NCBI GenBank assembly: GCA_026120185.1
Contig: JANUWF010002342.1
Coordinates: 4,646,001 to 4,710,000, forward strand
DNA: 64,000 nucleotides
DNA from: Voacanga thouarsii
Lineage: Eukaryota > Streptophyta > Magnoliopsida > Gentianales > Apocynaceae
Direction of reading: 5' to 3'
Within the stretch, counting starts at the first letter, position 1, and every line of letters begins with the position of its first letter. This document shows, piece by piece, positions 23,633 through 35,226 of this stretch. The notes beneath the pieces are model-generated. The model saw only the letters and a program-made list of their open reading frames with translations, searched no databases and was not told the origin of the DNA. The position numbers and the translations under genes are program-made.

Positions 23633-23639
23633 TATAAAT
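23633..23639 (+). promoter_or_regulatory. Candidate TATA box of the antisense gene
   Basis: TATAAAT about 116 bases upstream of the presumed ATG at 23755, inside the element and outside the LTR. The following stretch (23640-23750) is CT-rich, like a plant 5' UTR. It points to transcription opposite to gag-pol. Promoter activity is inferred. Confidence 0.5.
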
Positions 23640-23754
23640 TTTGGTGGTCCCCAATCGGAACTCCTTACTCCTTTCAACTTCTATCTTCTTCAGAATTCTA
23701 CTGCTTGAGCAATTCATCGGTCTTTTATCTTCTTGCCCTAATTCCCTACAAACT

Positions 23755-26729
23755 ATGAATTTCCTTTCGGTAAAAGTAACGTCATAACCGATAAGAATAT
23801 TCTGTCCCTGGTCCAAGCCGATGCTAGGCTGTTTGCCTTGGGTCCGCGCCTCCTGCCTGCCGAGGTTATCGCTGAACACCTGCGATTTGCCTTGTCGGCT
23901 AATTTCACACTCCCTCTGCAACAGGACACTTTTAGAACCACCAATCTTCCCTCTTCTTTCTGCCATTGGCCCTACAAACTCAAAAATTACAGAGAATGGC
24001 GAGATCGTTGCTATGCCCAATTTGGGGTTATCTGGGCATAATGGGGGATCTTGGACGCCATCATGATGACTGACTTTGAGATGGAGTTTAACCGCAATCT
24101 GTTTGCCGCCGTCCTACCCTTTTGGTCTTCGGCGATCAACGGATTCATCTTCCCACACAGGATGTTTTCTCTCACCATTCTTGATATCTGCACCATTCTC
24201 GGCTTCCGATGTGAAGGCGATGAGATTCTGAGGCTTCATGACGAGGAAAATTTGCCAGCCGTTGAGGCTCGTCTAGACAAGGCCTCCTCTTCATATGTCA
24301 ACTTCATTAGCGCTCAACGAGGGGTGGAGGACACTCCTTCCAACCAAGAACAAGTGGCCTTCTTATGGCTTTGGTTGTGTAAGTATGTCGTTTGTTCCCA
24401 TTCTGCCGGCATCAGCAATGAGTACCGCTGCTATGTATCGGCTCTTCTACGGAGCAAGAGGCACTGTGACCTTACCTCTCTGGTTCTCGCCTTGGTCTAC
24501 CGCACCATCAATCAACTAATGGCTGCCCTTGCCGCTGGGAAAGATCTGACCAACCTCGGGGGCCCACTCTAGATTGTCCAGCTCTGGCTGTATCAATATT
24601 TGCCCAATTTTGGCGTTAGCTGACTTGCAGGCATCCAAGTAGACTCTTCTGAACAGGCAACTTGCTATCGGCTCTTACGGGTCCCCATAAATTCTGCCTC
24701 TGCCGAAACTATCGTCTCGTACCTCTATCGATGTCGAGACTTCCGTGGCGCCATTTTCTTCCCGTATGCTGCTCGCCAAAGAAGCCTGTCAAAAATCCCC
24801 GAGGCCACACAAGAAACTTTATGGGCCCGTATTCTGTGCCCTCGGGAAATTCTTCTGGGGGCCAAACCTAGAGCTCGGAGTGCTAAGACTTCCTATGAGC
24901 GGTATAATCCTCATTGCTTCTCCCGCCAATTCGGGCTGATACAGGACATCCCCGCAGATCCAGGGCATGTTTCCTCTTTCTCTGTGAAACCAGTGTTATT
25001 GGCTGAAGATGTACACACTTTAGCCGAACGCACTCAGGCGATTCTGAGATCCTTTGAGTTCAAACCTTTCCAGATGGTGCTGGAGACTTTTCTAAATTTT
25101 GATTTATGGTGGAGGCTACTGAGTGGGGTCCTGTTTTCTGCCCCCATAGGCGCCTGGCTTCTGCGCATTCCTGGGCCGGCCACTTCTCTACCTGAACCAC
25201 CTTCATCTACTAAGAAAGGAAAACAGGTAAAATTCCCTGTAAGTCCTGTAATAATGTCGACCTTACACACTCCCTTGGTGCAGAAAACCACGGCTACTAC
25301 TCCTGTTGTCCCGGAGGAGGAAGAGGAAGAGGTTGAGGTTCCGTCCTTACTCCGTCGATCCAAAAGGAGACATGAAACACTGACTCCTCCTGTTTCCAAG
25401 GTTTGCTTATGGCAATTCTTACTTTGTTTGGTTCCTCCAACGTTTAATTTTTATCTAACGGCATCATCCTTTCTATAGAGATGCAAACAAGTGATAAGCC
25501 GTCCCGTTGTTATCAACACTTCTTCTGACTCGGAGGAGAACATTTCGCTTCGATCTCTAGTCGAAAGGGTGGCTGAAAAGACTACTCATCCGACGGCAGA
25601 TACCCCGTTGGTGGAGGCTACAGCTCCTCCTTCCGTGACCGACGTACCAGCCTCCAAACCCGCGGCAACCCTTCCGTCGGCTGAGCTTTCGACTCCTGAA
25701 AGTCTATTCTCTATCCCACTAAGGCCTGAAAAATAACCAGTGGCCGCAGATGTCGAGACAACGGTGCCTCCCCCAAGCCAGGGGACTGGAGCAGCTACTG
25801 CTTCCCCGTCGATGCTGACATTGGCTTTGGCGCTAGACTTCCTTGACGGCCTTATTGGGGCTTCCCTGCCTACTGAGAAGGTCACTCTGGACAATGTGAG
25901 TCGTGCCCTTCTGTGGATTGTTCAGTCAGCCGACCCCGACATGCCCGCTGTACTTCGGGACCTGGCAATTGGGTGTCTGGGGCAAATGCATTTCATTGGC
26001 CGCTTCTTATTGGATACGCAACGCCGTTGGGACGAAGCGCATGACCAGTTAGAGCTCCTGAAGCTGCATCGAGAAAACGTGGAATTTGCAGAAAAAGATC
26101 GCCGGGAATTCTCGAGTCAACTTATACTTCTGCGAACCGATATTGCGGCAGGCAAAGGGAAGATTGAACGACTTGAACGCCAAATATCTGAACTCTAGGA
26201 AGAGCTTGCCTCTGAGGAAAAGTCTTTAGAGCAGCAGCTTGTATCAGAGGCAGGGCTTTAGGCAACAGTCAAGGCTATTGATGACTTCCTTTGTCAGCAT
26301 GAGGACGAACGGCTAATGCTGGAGGCGGAAGAAGAACTGCTCGAGGCTGAATTATCACACTCAACCGCCCTGCTGAACGAGATGAGGTCCGGATAGGACC
26401 GCTTTGTGGCCGCGCTGAACAAGGCTTTACACCCTTCGCCTTCTGACGAAGCAGGCCCCTCCGAAACTCAAACCGAAGATACTACTCCTTTGGTGGCAGA
26501 AACAGGGGTTCAAGAGATGTTTGCTGAAGAGGTGGCCCGGCCTTCTGAAAAAGGAGCAGAAATGGAGGCGGAGATGGCTGAAGAAGAATTCCCAGTTCCC
26601 AATCCGCAGCCAACGGAAACTGCCATGATGCCTAGCCTGGCGTCCGTCGAGTCAGAGGATCTCAATCGGCTGGCAATTGTTCCTTATCAGCCAACACTAT
26701 TGCCCCCACCCCCTTCCGATGATAGCTAA
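23755..26729 (+). pseudogene. Antisense gene: plant-mobile-domain-like protein with coiled-coil tail
   Basis: Nearly all of it reads in one frame (codon phase of 24051). The N-terminal ~400 codons resemble the plant mobile domain (PMD) family: NYREWRDRCYAQFGVIW near 23985-24038, FIFPHRMFSLTILDICTILG (24147-24206), EQVAFLWLWLC (24348-24380), and GGPL-stop-IVQLWLYQYLPN (24558-24608), where PMD proteins have Trp at the stop. A linker with a SSDSEE-type acidic patch (EEEEEEVEV, 25315-25341) and KRR follows. A helical, heptad-rich segment (about 25990-26390) suggests a coiled coil, and the tail is Pro/Glu-rich, ending PPPPSDDS. A 78-bp intron (25401-25478) fits. Defects are a probable 1-base loss after the ATG and stops at 24039, 24570, 24621, 25737, 26196, 26259 and 26394, most explained by transitions. 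PMD proteins act in the nucleus in silencing and genome stability, and PMD genes are often carried by transposons. Role here unknown. Confidence 0.7.
25401..25478 (+). other. Probable intron of the antisense gene
   Basis: GTTTGCTTATGG at the 5' side after CCAAG, and TTTCTATAG at the 3' side, T-rich and 78 bases (a multiple of three). It ends at the TAG that would otherwise stop the frame. Removing it joins PPVSK to RCKQVISRPV in the same frame. The splice signals exist only in the antisense direction, so genomic RNA of the retrotransposon would keep it. Confidence 0.65.
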
Positions 26730-26830
26730 TTTCTCTTGGAATGGCACTTATGGCTATCTGATCGGCCTCTTGTGATCAGTTCTATGTATCAGACCAACAA
26801 GTTTTACTCAAGATGTTCTCTTTTTTTTTT
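26730..26830. other. Tail-to-tail gap between antisense gene and pol
   Basis: About 100 bases separate the stop of the + strand gene (26727-26729) from the stop of pol on the - strand (26831). It includes a T-run at 26819-26831. Both transcripts would have to end or overlap here. Confidence 0.6.
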
Positions 26831-29800
26831 TTACTCGCTAGCCCCTTCCCAGAACGTCGGATAGTACCGCTTTAAAAACTTACCGTTAATTGCTTTACCT
26901 GCTTCCTTTCCATCGGGTGTCATCAAGCGGTAAGCTCCTCCATAAAAAACTTGCGTTACTAAGAATGGGCCTTCCCAAGATGCGGACCACTTACCATACT
27001 TCGGATCTTTTGGAGTAACGGGGAGAATAGTCTTCCATACCATGTCTCCTTCTTGAAAACTTCTTTCTCGAAGTTTCCGATTGTACGCCCTTGCCACCTT
27101 CTCCTTATGTTGTTTGATATTCTCCAAGGTAACCCAGCGATCTATCTCAACTTGGCCTAGGCTTAGGGCCACGGCCATCTAATAATCTTCAGTCATTAGA
27201 CCATGCTGGTAGGCTATCCAGGTTGACTGCAATGATATCTCAATAGGTAACACAGCATCCTGCCCATAAGTTAGCCTAAATGGGGTGAACCCAGTTGCAG
27301 TTTTAGCAGCATTTCGATGGGCCCACAATTCCTCTTACAACGTCTCATGCCATCTTCTTAGATTGTCTTCTACTGCCTTACGGGTCATGCCGATTGAGGT
27401 TTTGTTCATTGCCTTTGCTTGTCCGTTGGCCTGTGCATAGTAAGGAGAAGAGTGAAGCAACTTGACTTTAAACTGTGTTAGGAAATTACGTACCTGATCC
27501 CCCGTATACACCATTCCTTGATCCATTGTTATTGTCTCTGGGATTCCGAAATGGAATAGAATGCTTTGTTGGAGGAAGTTGATGACTGCTGTTTGTGTCA
27601 CGTTGGTCAGTAGTTGCGCCTCCACCCACTTGGTGAAGTAATCTGTTGTCACCAATATAAATGAATGCCTTTTTGCTGAAGGTGGATAGATTTTTTCGAT
27701 GATGTCCAGGGCCCATCCACGGAAAGGCCATGGTTTAATAATCGGATGCAGTTTCGTGGAAAGTGTGTGCAATAAAGGGCCATGCTTTTGGCAAGCTTTA
27801 CAGCCAATCGCATAAGCATTACAATCCGTATTCATTGACGGCCAAAAGAAACCGTGGCATTGAAGCGTCCATTTCAGCTTTGGGCCCGCCTGATGTACTC
27901 CACATAAACCTTCGTGTACCTCTGTCATAGCCCATAAGGCTTCCTCCTTTGAAAGACACTTTAAAAGGATTTTGATGTAACTTCATTGAAACAAATCATT
28001 TCCTACCAATGTAAAGCTGAGGGCTTTTCGTTTCACTTCTCGTGACGCTTGTCCAATTGGATTTCTTAAATAGTCAACACTCTTCTGTCGCCAATCTTCC
28101 TGATACTTTGTTTCCGCTATCTGTTGGCACATTACTGCTTTCCTAAAACTGGACGCTAGCTGAGCTAGACGGTTAGCACTCTGGTTTTCTACCCTGGGAA
28201 CATGAACTAAGGTGACCTCCAAGAAATGCTGAAGTAGCCCTTTTACCTCCTGTAACTTATCCGAGAGCAACGGATTAGCACATTTATAATCTCCTACTAC
28301 TTGTTGGATAACTACTTGAGAATCACCTACAACTCTGACTACTCAAGCTTCGAGTGCTTTCAGGATCCGTAATCCTAACAAGAGGGCATCATATTCTGCC
28401 TGATTATTAGTTGTCCCCTTCTTGAACTTAAAGTGGACCGTGCCCTGCTGTCCGTTCAGAGACTCAAAGACCAGACCAATACCAGCCTTTTGCTGGGTTC
28501 TTGAGCCGTCGAATTGCAAAACCCATGGTTTCAAAGAAATGTACCTTTGCAGCTTGTCTCCCTCTGTTTGTGGTATCTCTAGAAAGGGATGCTCAGCTAA
28601 AAAATCTGCAATTACTTGTCCTTTCACAGCCCTCAGTGGCATGTAAGTTAGAGAAAAAACATGTAATTTGACCGCCCATTTCATAAGTCGCCCATTCAGT
28701 AAAGGGCAATTCAACAAAAGTTTGATTAAATCTACCTTGCATAGGATATGTACCTCCCTAAATAACAAGTAATGCTCTAGCTTTGTGCATGCATAGTAAA
28801 GAGACAAGCACAGTTTTTCAATAGGAGTGTACCTGGTTTCTGTATCCAATAGATTTCGGCTGAGATAGTATACTACTCTTTCTATCCTCTGCTGGTCATC
28901 CTGAGCCAATAAACTGCCGATAGATCCTGCTGCAGCTGAGATATATAACTTCATAAGTGACTGGTCGTGTGGAGGAGCTAACACCGGTGGATGTGATAAA
29001 GCTACCTTTATTTGCTCAAACGCCCTTTGATGCTCAGGCTGCCAGATAAACTCTTGAGATGACTTTAAACGTAACAAGGAAGAAAATACCTTTTGTTTAC
29101 CTGCAGCGTTTGCCAGAAAACGCCGTAAAAAATTTATCTTCCCCAAGAATCTTTGCAACTCTTTCTTCGTCTAAGGTGGTCTTGCTTGTAAAATGTCTCG
29201 AGCCTTATTCTGGTCTATTTCGATCCCTCTCTGGTGCACTAAGAACCCAAGGAAATTCCCAGCCGCAACTCTAAAAACGCATTTAGCCGGATTGATTTTC
29301 AACTAGTGCTGACGCATCCAGAGGAATGCTTGCTCCAAATCAACTAAGTGTTGTAGGAACATGGGGGACTTTACGACCAAATCGTCTATGTAGACTTCCA
29401 TGGTGCTACCGATAAGGTCGTGGAAGATGAGATTCATGGCCCGTTGAAAGGTGGCCCCATCGTTCTTCAGACCAAATGGCATAACCACCCATTCGAATAA
29501 GCCGATAGACCCTGGGCAACGGAATGCCGTTTTTCGTGTATCCTCTTCAATTATAGATATCTGGTTATACCCCGAGTACCCATCCATGAAGCTCAAAAAC
29601 TGGTTGCCCGTAGCAGAATCTACTAACATATCTGCTATTGGCATAGCATACTCGTCCTTAGGAGTGGCCAAGTTCATGTTTCTGAAGTCTATGCAAACAC
29701 GTAGTTGTCCATTCTTCTTAATGACCGGCACGATGTTAGATATCCATTCTGCATATCGACACGTACGAATGAATCCTCACCGAAGTAACTTTTCAACCTC

Positions 29801-30145
29801 CTCCTTGATCCTGGGTAACAATGTAGGATTAAAGCGTCTTGCTGGTTGTTTATGGGGTTTAAAGCCTTCTTTCACAGGTAGGCGATGTTCCACAATGCTT
29901 CTGTCCAATCCTGGCATCTCATGATAGTCCCACGCAAAGTAGTCTTTGTACCTCTAGATCTTCTGGTCGTAGGCTGCTTGGCTCCTCAGTAGTGATAAGT
30001 TATGAGCCATCATCAGCTTGGTGTATTGGCTTGGATCAAATTTCGGATGATAAAACAGAGTTTCATTCATGTGGATTTCGGCTGAAAATGGATTAGGATC
30101 AGTTGGGATTTGCTCCACCTGCTCTCCATCCCAGATCAGCATCAT
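26831..30145 (-). pseudogene. pol: Tat-lineage pol: RT, RNase H, archaeal-type RNase H, integrase
   Basis: One frame from 30145 to 26831, broken by in-frame stops only. RT (about 29930-29300) has VCIDFRNMNLATPKDEY, GYNQI, FGLKNDGATFQRAMN and an intact YIDD catalytic box (EVYIDDLVVKS, near 29400). RNase H follows (29158-28600) with RFLGKINFLRRF and YYLSRNLLDTETRYTPIEK. The second RNase H (28515-28150) has LQFDGSRTQQKAGIGLV, TTNNQAEYDALLLGL and VVGDSQVVIQQV, which is the archaeal-type domain of Tat elements. Integrase (27928-27335) shows the CKAC zinc half, WALDII, the DQG-type second catalytic Asp region and SPYYAQANGQ. A C-terminal module (27178-26831) includes KYGKWSASWEGPF. The frame stops at 29303, 29173, 28340, 27983, 27335 and 27179 are consistent with decay. 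Non-functional as it stands. Confidence 0.9.
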
Positions 30146-30224
30146 CTGGTGTAAAGTGGACGATACGCAACGGTTTGCATGAATCTAATCCCTGCCCAAT
30201 AAAACGAAATAAGCTGGCTTTGCA

Positions 30225-31490
30225 TCAATTATAAAAAAATACCGTTTTACTGGTTTTGGACCCGACTGTGACTTCACACGTGATCATGCTTTCTGCCGCA
30301 GCTGCTTCTCCAGTGAAATTAACCATCTGTACATCAGTAGGGGACAAATCCAACTTATCTTTTCCCAATCGTTTCAAGGTAGAGAAAGGCATTACATTTA
30401 AAACAACTCCCCCATCAACAAAAACCCGAGTAAGTGGCTTGCCATTGACATGCGCTTTGATGTACAGGGGCCTGAGATGGTTACTGTTTTGGGCTGTTGG
30501 AATGGGAAAAAGCATCCCTTCTGGGGGAATTTGGACATCTACCAGTTCCATTGCGGCTCTTTCCTCAGTATGAAAATCCTCTTCCATGGATTCTGGACGA
30601 GTGGCAACCCGAAAACTTGATGGCAGGATGCTAAGAATGTTTTGGCCATTATCAGGGGCTTGTTGCTCTTCAACCCAAGCATCAATCAGCTGCCTCTGTT
30701 GTGCCCGCTTCTGCTACTCCCGTCTTTTTTGGGACTTTGATAGCCGGGAACAGTAGCCAAGCTGAAATGTCTCATTTTGAGGAACTTGCACTGTTAGTTT
30801 CCCTTCATTGCCATGAAAATGTGCCGCAAAAGAGGGAGGAGATAAGCGGGTAAAAACTGACAGTTTACCATCCAATCTCTGGAACCCTTGTTTTGTTTCC
30901 CCAGGCTCCTTGTTTCCTATATGTTCATGTTGTTTCCCATATATTGTTTGCAGCATGTGTGCATCCGCTAACGGAAATGGATTTGTGTCTACTAAAGTCT
31001 CTTTTTTGTCTGCAAACTTCAATCTTCCGTCCTGGATAGCCTTCTGAATGACGTTCCTGAAAACAATACAACTATTAGTGCTGTGCGAGAAAGAGTTGTG
31101 CCATTTACAATACTTTTTTCCTTTCAATTCTTCTGGGCTGAGGATCTTGTGTCCATAAGCCAGACGAATCTGCTTATCTGCCACCAGTTGGTCAAAGATT
31201 TGTTCGGTTTTTGAGACATCGAATGAATAGGAAGGTCCTGACGTGGCAATTTCCTCTTTTCCTTTGCCAGGCTTCAAGGGAGAACACGTATAGGATGCAC
31301 CCTTTACCAATTCCGCTGCCATCACCTCTATAGCCTGGTCATCGTCTTCCTCATTAGTATCATCTATGATGGATATCATTGTCTGACCATGAGAGACTTT
31401 TACGGAACGCCTCTTCTTTTCATCTCCTCGATTCTGACGGCGTGAGATAATAGCCGAGACAAATCTGAGAAATCTTGGAGAATGAGTCAT
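30225..31490 (-). pseudogene. Tat-lineage gag C terminus and protease
   Basis: A second frame takes over from gag after a frameshift near 31440. It reads a Lys/Glu-rich linker, then YCKWHNSFSHSTNSCIVFR (about 31115-31060), the zinc-binding-like motif of Tat gag, then a stop, and a protease-like domain (30587-30225) with RVFVDGGVVLNVMPFSTLKR. The active site reads D-G-G rather than D-[ST]-G, as in many Tat proteins. Another frameshift at about 30200 returns to the pol frame. Confidence 0.8.
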
Positions 31491-32758
31491 TCTTTGAGTT
31501 GCGGATGCATCCTGCTAATAGCAATTCTTGCGCATTCTGTTTCAGGCAACTGGGTTGTACACTTGGACTTAGTTTGCCAGAAACGTTCAATAAAATTCGC
31601 CACATCTTCTGATCCCTTTTGTCTGATGGCCAACAGGTCTGCAATAGAAACTTCCAGCACCGGCTTAAAGAAGCGTTGGTGGAACATTCTCTCCATGTCA
31701 GCCCATGAGTACACAGAATTAGGAACTAGATTAGCATACCATGTGAAAGCCGCTCCTGTCAGAGATAATGAAAATAATTGTAACTTATGCCATTCATTGT
31801 TTCCTAACTCGCCGCATTGTGCCGTGAATCTTCCGATGTGTTCTATGGTAGACTTATTATCTTCACCGAAAAATGTTGAAAATTTTGGCAGTTTATAACC
31901 TCGAGGAAGTGCCGCCATGGCATCCACCCACTCAGGGTAGGGTTTTTGGTATACGAGCCGATCCCGTGACTGTCGTCGGAATGTTTCCACTCCCACATCC
32001 ACCAGTTGGTACGGCTGTTGAAATCGAGGTGACGGACTTTGCATGCCGGGTCTAGGACCCTGTCCTATAGGCGGTTCAATAATTATAATCCCTTGCCCTG
32101 GGTTAGCCGTTGGGAGTACCGAGTATAAAGGAGGATAAAGGACAGAGTAGTTCGGCGGCCCCCCAACACGTGGCATACTTCCCTTAACCAGGCTCAGAAC
32201 TGTTTCATACATCGACGGTAACCCTGTTAACGGGACTGGATTTTTGCCTGGGAACAATTCTGCTAGTAACGTGTTTTGAGCCATTACTCTTGGAACTTGA
32301 TGCCCCCCGGTAGCATGGAAACCCATTTCTCTTCGCAAGAGGTGTACTGAGCCATGAGAGGGCGCACCATCAGCCGATGGCACAGGGTATGCAGATGCTA
32401 TGTTTGTTCCTTGTGCATGGTACCCCGATGGCTGAACAAAGGCTTGCGCATTTTGCCTTTACGCAAATTGTTGAAGCTCATTCTGAAGCAGAGGTCGAAA
32501 GATAGTAGCAAATTGTGGAATAAGCCCCTATAAGAGCTCACCAGTACACTGTTCCATAATATGTCGAATGGCAGTTAACGAGGTGGACAACAGCTAAGAT
32601 GCCGATGGTGGGGGCGAGGACTGATCCCCTTGCTCCACCAAAGTACCCTGAGTACCACTGGTAGTCATAACTGAGGGATCAAAGACTCCTCGGAGAGCTT
32701 AGACTGGGGGTCACTCGGATGTCTCCGGTGCCTGTGGCTGTAGTGAATTATTTGCCAT
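31487..32758 (-). pseudogene. gag: Tat-lineage gag, N-terminal and central part
   Basis: Starts at ATG 32758 (MANNSLQPQAPETSE), about 45 bases after the PBS. The first 125 codons hold about six stops. The central 298-codon open part (32383-31490) has the retrotransposon-gag core: YKLPKFSTFFGEDNKSTIEH, FSLSLTGAAFTWYANL and FFKPVLEVSIADLLAIRQK. A TGA at 31489 interrupts it, with similarity continuing for another 30 codons in the same frame (DFSDLSRLLS). Gag packages the RNA genome. Confidence 0.85.
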
Positions 32759-32803
32759 TGTTCGCCCTGACCGCAATTGCATGCGACTACTAACCTCTGG
32801 TCG

Positions 32804-32821
32804 TCCCACTGGGCGTGCCAA
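32804..32821 (-). other. Primer-binding site of the Tat-lineage element
   Basis: TTGGCACGCCCAGTGGGA on the minus strand, four bases after the LTR end at 32826. The tRNA species is not assigned. Confidence 0.75.
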
Positions 32822-32825
32822 TCTG

Positions 32826-33530
32826 TGTTGCTATCAAAATAGGGAACCAAAGCAAATGAAAACCAGCTTTGTATCTGACAAATACAAACGATCCAATATG
32901 GTGCAACAGAAAATGGTATTAGATCTTTTTTGAATCAGGGACTGGGTTCCTTGAGCTTACTATAGAAAGGGCTTAAGAAGGTCGGCAGAGCATACTAAAC
33001 GGAAGGACTTTTCTAAGAGAATAAGATGATAGTTGTATTAATTGACTTAATGGAAGATACAGAAAAAATGTCCGATATTGAAAATATGAATAGAAAGCTG
33101 TAAGAAAAACTGTAAACAATGCTGGTAAGCTGTAACAGAGCAGTAAGAAAGTTGTAAAGAACTAAGATTCTAGACTAGGAAGCTAAAAATGATGATGAGG
33201 TAAAAGAAAATGAAATTAAACTCTGCTGGTTGATGGTTTGATTCGTTCTCCCCGATTTTGGGCGATGCCCCTCATTTTATACTTGCTGTAAATGAGCCAC
33301 TAACAGATCGTGTAGTTTCTTCCGGCCAAAGAATGCTCCCAACGATCGTGCATAATTCCTTGCGCCGAAAGATCAGGAATCTGTTTTCCTTCTTACCGGT
33401 TCCGTGGTGCCGATGTTGACCATGACTATCGGCTGCTTGAAAGGTTGACTTCATCGGCTTGTCCCAATTTTTCGAATCGACATCGGTTCAAAGTAGCCGT
33501 TATATCAGCTGGGCAAAGCTGATGTCAACA
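32826..33530 (-). repeat. 5' LTR of the Tat-lineage element
   Basis: TGTTGCTATC...GATGTCAACA, partner of 22739-23455. It drives gag-pol on the minus strand. Confidence 0.95.
33275..33281 (-). promoter_or_regulatory. Candidate TATA box in the Tat 5' LTR
   Basis: TATAAAA on the minus strand, conserved at 23206-23200 in the other LTR. It is followed downstream by GGGGCATCGCC. It is a plausible promoter for the genomic RNA. Confidence 0.5.
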
Positions 33531-33535
33531 CCTTC

Positions 33536-34949
33536 TTATTTCAGATCTCATCCAATCAAATTGGACAAGCCCAATTGCTTTTGGTCGATCTGTTTCGAGT
33601 CCTTACCATTCTTGTCCAGGTAGAAACATATTAAAGTTTACATAACTTCTTCATTGATTACTGTCATTCTTGTCATGTTCTTCTAATATTGTACAGATCT
33701 TTTATTACAGATTGCATTGGGAAACATATTGAAGTTTCGCAAGAAAAATTAGCAGTTTGATTTCATGGTGGGATTATATACTTTGTCTTGGTATTTTCAA
33801 TGTTTCCTTAGGTGGATACACACGTCTACTTCCCATATGTGCAACGTGCAGGGCTATGCGTGGAATGGTCCTTACAAGGTTGCAATTTCTTCATATGATT
33901 AGTGTAAGTGCTGATGATGATATTCCACAAGAAACGATGAGTTTGTAGGAAATTTTCATAATCAATCCAAGCAACCACTGGTTTTTCATTTTTTTTTCTT
34001 TACTATACTCCATTCTAGACGTTGATATATATGGCCATGAGTATTTAGATTTGCACTGTTTTTTATTCTTTCTTTCCCTAGCCATTTTAATTTTAAGTTA
34101 AGAATTTGAGTTTGCGCTTATCTTTAAAAGAAAAAGGATTGGTTGAAATAGAAATTTAAGACAAAAACAGATGAAATTAAAAAATAATATTTACTAAACA
34201 AAATATATTTGTATATTTTATACGCAAACATGAAAAATAGAGGAGCTATTTGGTTCACATCAAAGAATGGGAAAGGTAATAGAAACGATAGAACTTGCTA
34301 TAACAAGAGCTTTGAACAAGTTATTTATTTGTATTTGGTTTATCAATTTAATGGAAACGAGAATCAATAAAATTTAAGATTTATCTTCTCATGCTGATAT
34401 AGAATTAGAAATTTAGAATTGAAGGATAAGAAAGGATATTTTAGAGGATAATATAATAAAATTTAATTTTGTAAAATAAAAAGTAGAATTGTAAAAGATA
34501 TTTCTTTAAAAATATAATTTTTCTATAAAGAAAAATTTCCTATTTGGCCTAAGGACGAACACCATCTTCCATCCCTCTAGTTCTTTCTCTACTTCCATGA
34601 TTGGTTAATTAATATATTATAAGTTGGGAATAAAATAAATAAAATTTATTTTAATTTTTAGCATAAAATATCCACAATGATATTTATAATGTCATGGATG
34701 TGAATTTTATACTTTTGATTGAGTAATTTAAAAAAAAATGTAAATGCAAATTTATTTTATTTTTGAAGTTAAAAAAAGAATATCAAAACAAAATTGGCCA
34801 AGAGAATTATGAATTAAAAATTTTAAAAAAAAACTTATAAAAAAAATCATAAAAAACCAAAAAAATTTCTTTGAATATTATTTTTACGATATCTTCCCCA
34901 CCTCTCCAAAAAAAAAAAAAAAAAAATCCCCTCGGATTCTTTTCTTTTA
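33536..34949. other. CACTA interior, possible captured exon fragments
   Basis: The first ~420 bases are less AT-rich and look exon/intron-like on the + strand: TTATTTCAG then a possible exon ending CCAG/GTAGAAAC near 33620, and TTCCTTAG then GTGGATACACACG (33803-33820). I cannot match the translations to a known family. From 33960 on it is AT-rich with poly-A/T runs and no coding signal. Confidence 0.4.
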
Positions 34950-35226
34950 TTCCATCCGTCCCATAATATAAGTCGTTTAACTTAATTTCACACATATTAA
35001 GATTCTTAAAAACAAGGTGACTTTATATTTTTTCTTCTTAAAATACCCATATTTAAATATTTTGGAAACAAGAGAAGAATGGAGAGAGAAAGAGAGGGAA
35101 AGAGAATAATAAATAAGGATAAAAATATAAAAATAATTTTAAAACCTTCTTGAAAAGTCCCCAACGACTTATAATTTGGGACAACAAAAGTAGCCTCTAA
35201 CGACTTATATTATGGGACGGAGGAAG
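34950..35226. mobile_element. Stowaway-like MITE (Tc1/mariner type)
   Basis: 277 bases with terminal inverted repeats TTCCATCCGTCCCATAATAT and its partner (minus strand from 35226) CTTCCTCCGTCCCATAATAT, continuing into AAGTCGTT on both sides. It is flanked by TA at 34948-34949 and 35227-35228. The CTCCGTCCCATAATATAAG ends are typical of Stowaway MITEs. No coding capacity. Confidence 0.88.

Larger units (their letters stand above)
22739..33530 (-). mobile_element. Tat-lineage Ty3/gypsy retrotransposon with an antisense gene
   Basis: LTRs of about 0.71 kb (22739-23455 and 32826-33530) and TSD CCTTC (22734-22738 and 33531-33535). On the minus strand the order is PBS, gag, protease, RT, RNase H, a second (archaeal-type) RNase H, and integrase. 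Two RNase H domains are the hallmark of the Tat lineage. Between integrase and the 3' LTR lies a large gene on the opposite strand (23755-26729). Pol is one frame (30145 to 26831) broken only by stops, so the element is fairly young, though not functional. Confidence 0.93.

Noticed and set aside
23622..24196. Minus frames opposite the antisense gene
   Set aside because: They shadow the + strand PMD-like gene, whose phase, motifs and intron are consistent. The minus frames show no family motif.
30256..30573. 105-codon + strand frame opposite the Tat protease
   Set aside because: Mirror of the real protease frame on the minus strand. The same applies to + frames at 28422, 29059, 29451 and 31482.
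34240..34620. Possible second MITE (hAT- or Harbinger-like) in the CACTA
   Set aside because: TTTGGTTCACATC and TTTCCTATTTGGCC look like decayed terminal sequences, but I could not pair inverted repeats or find a TSD.
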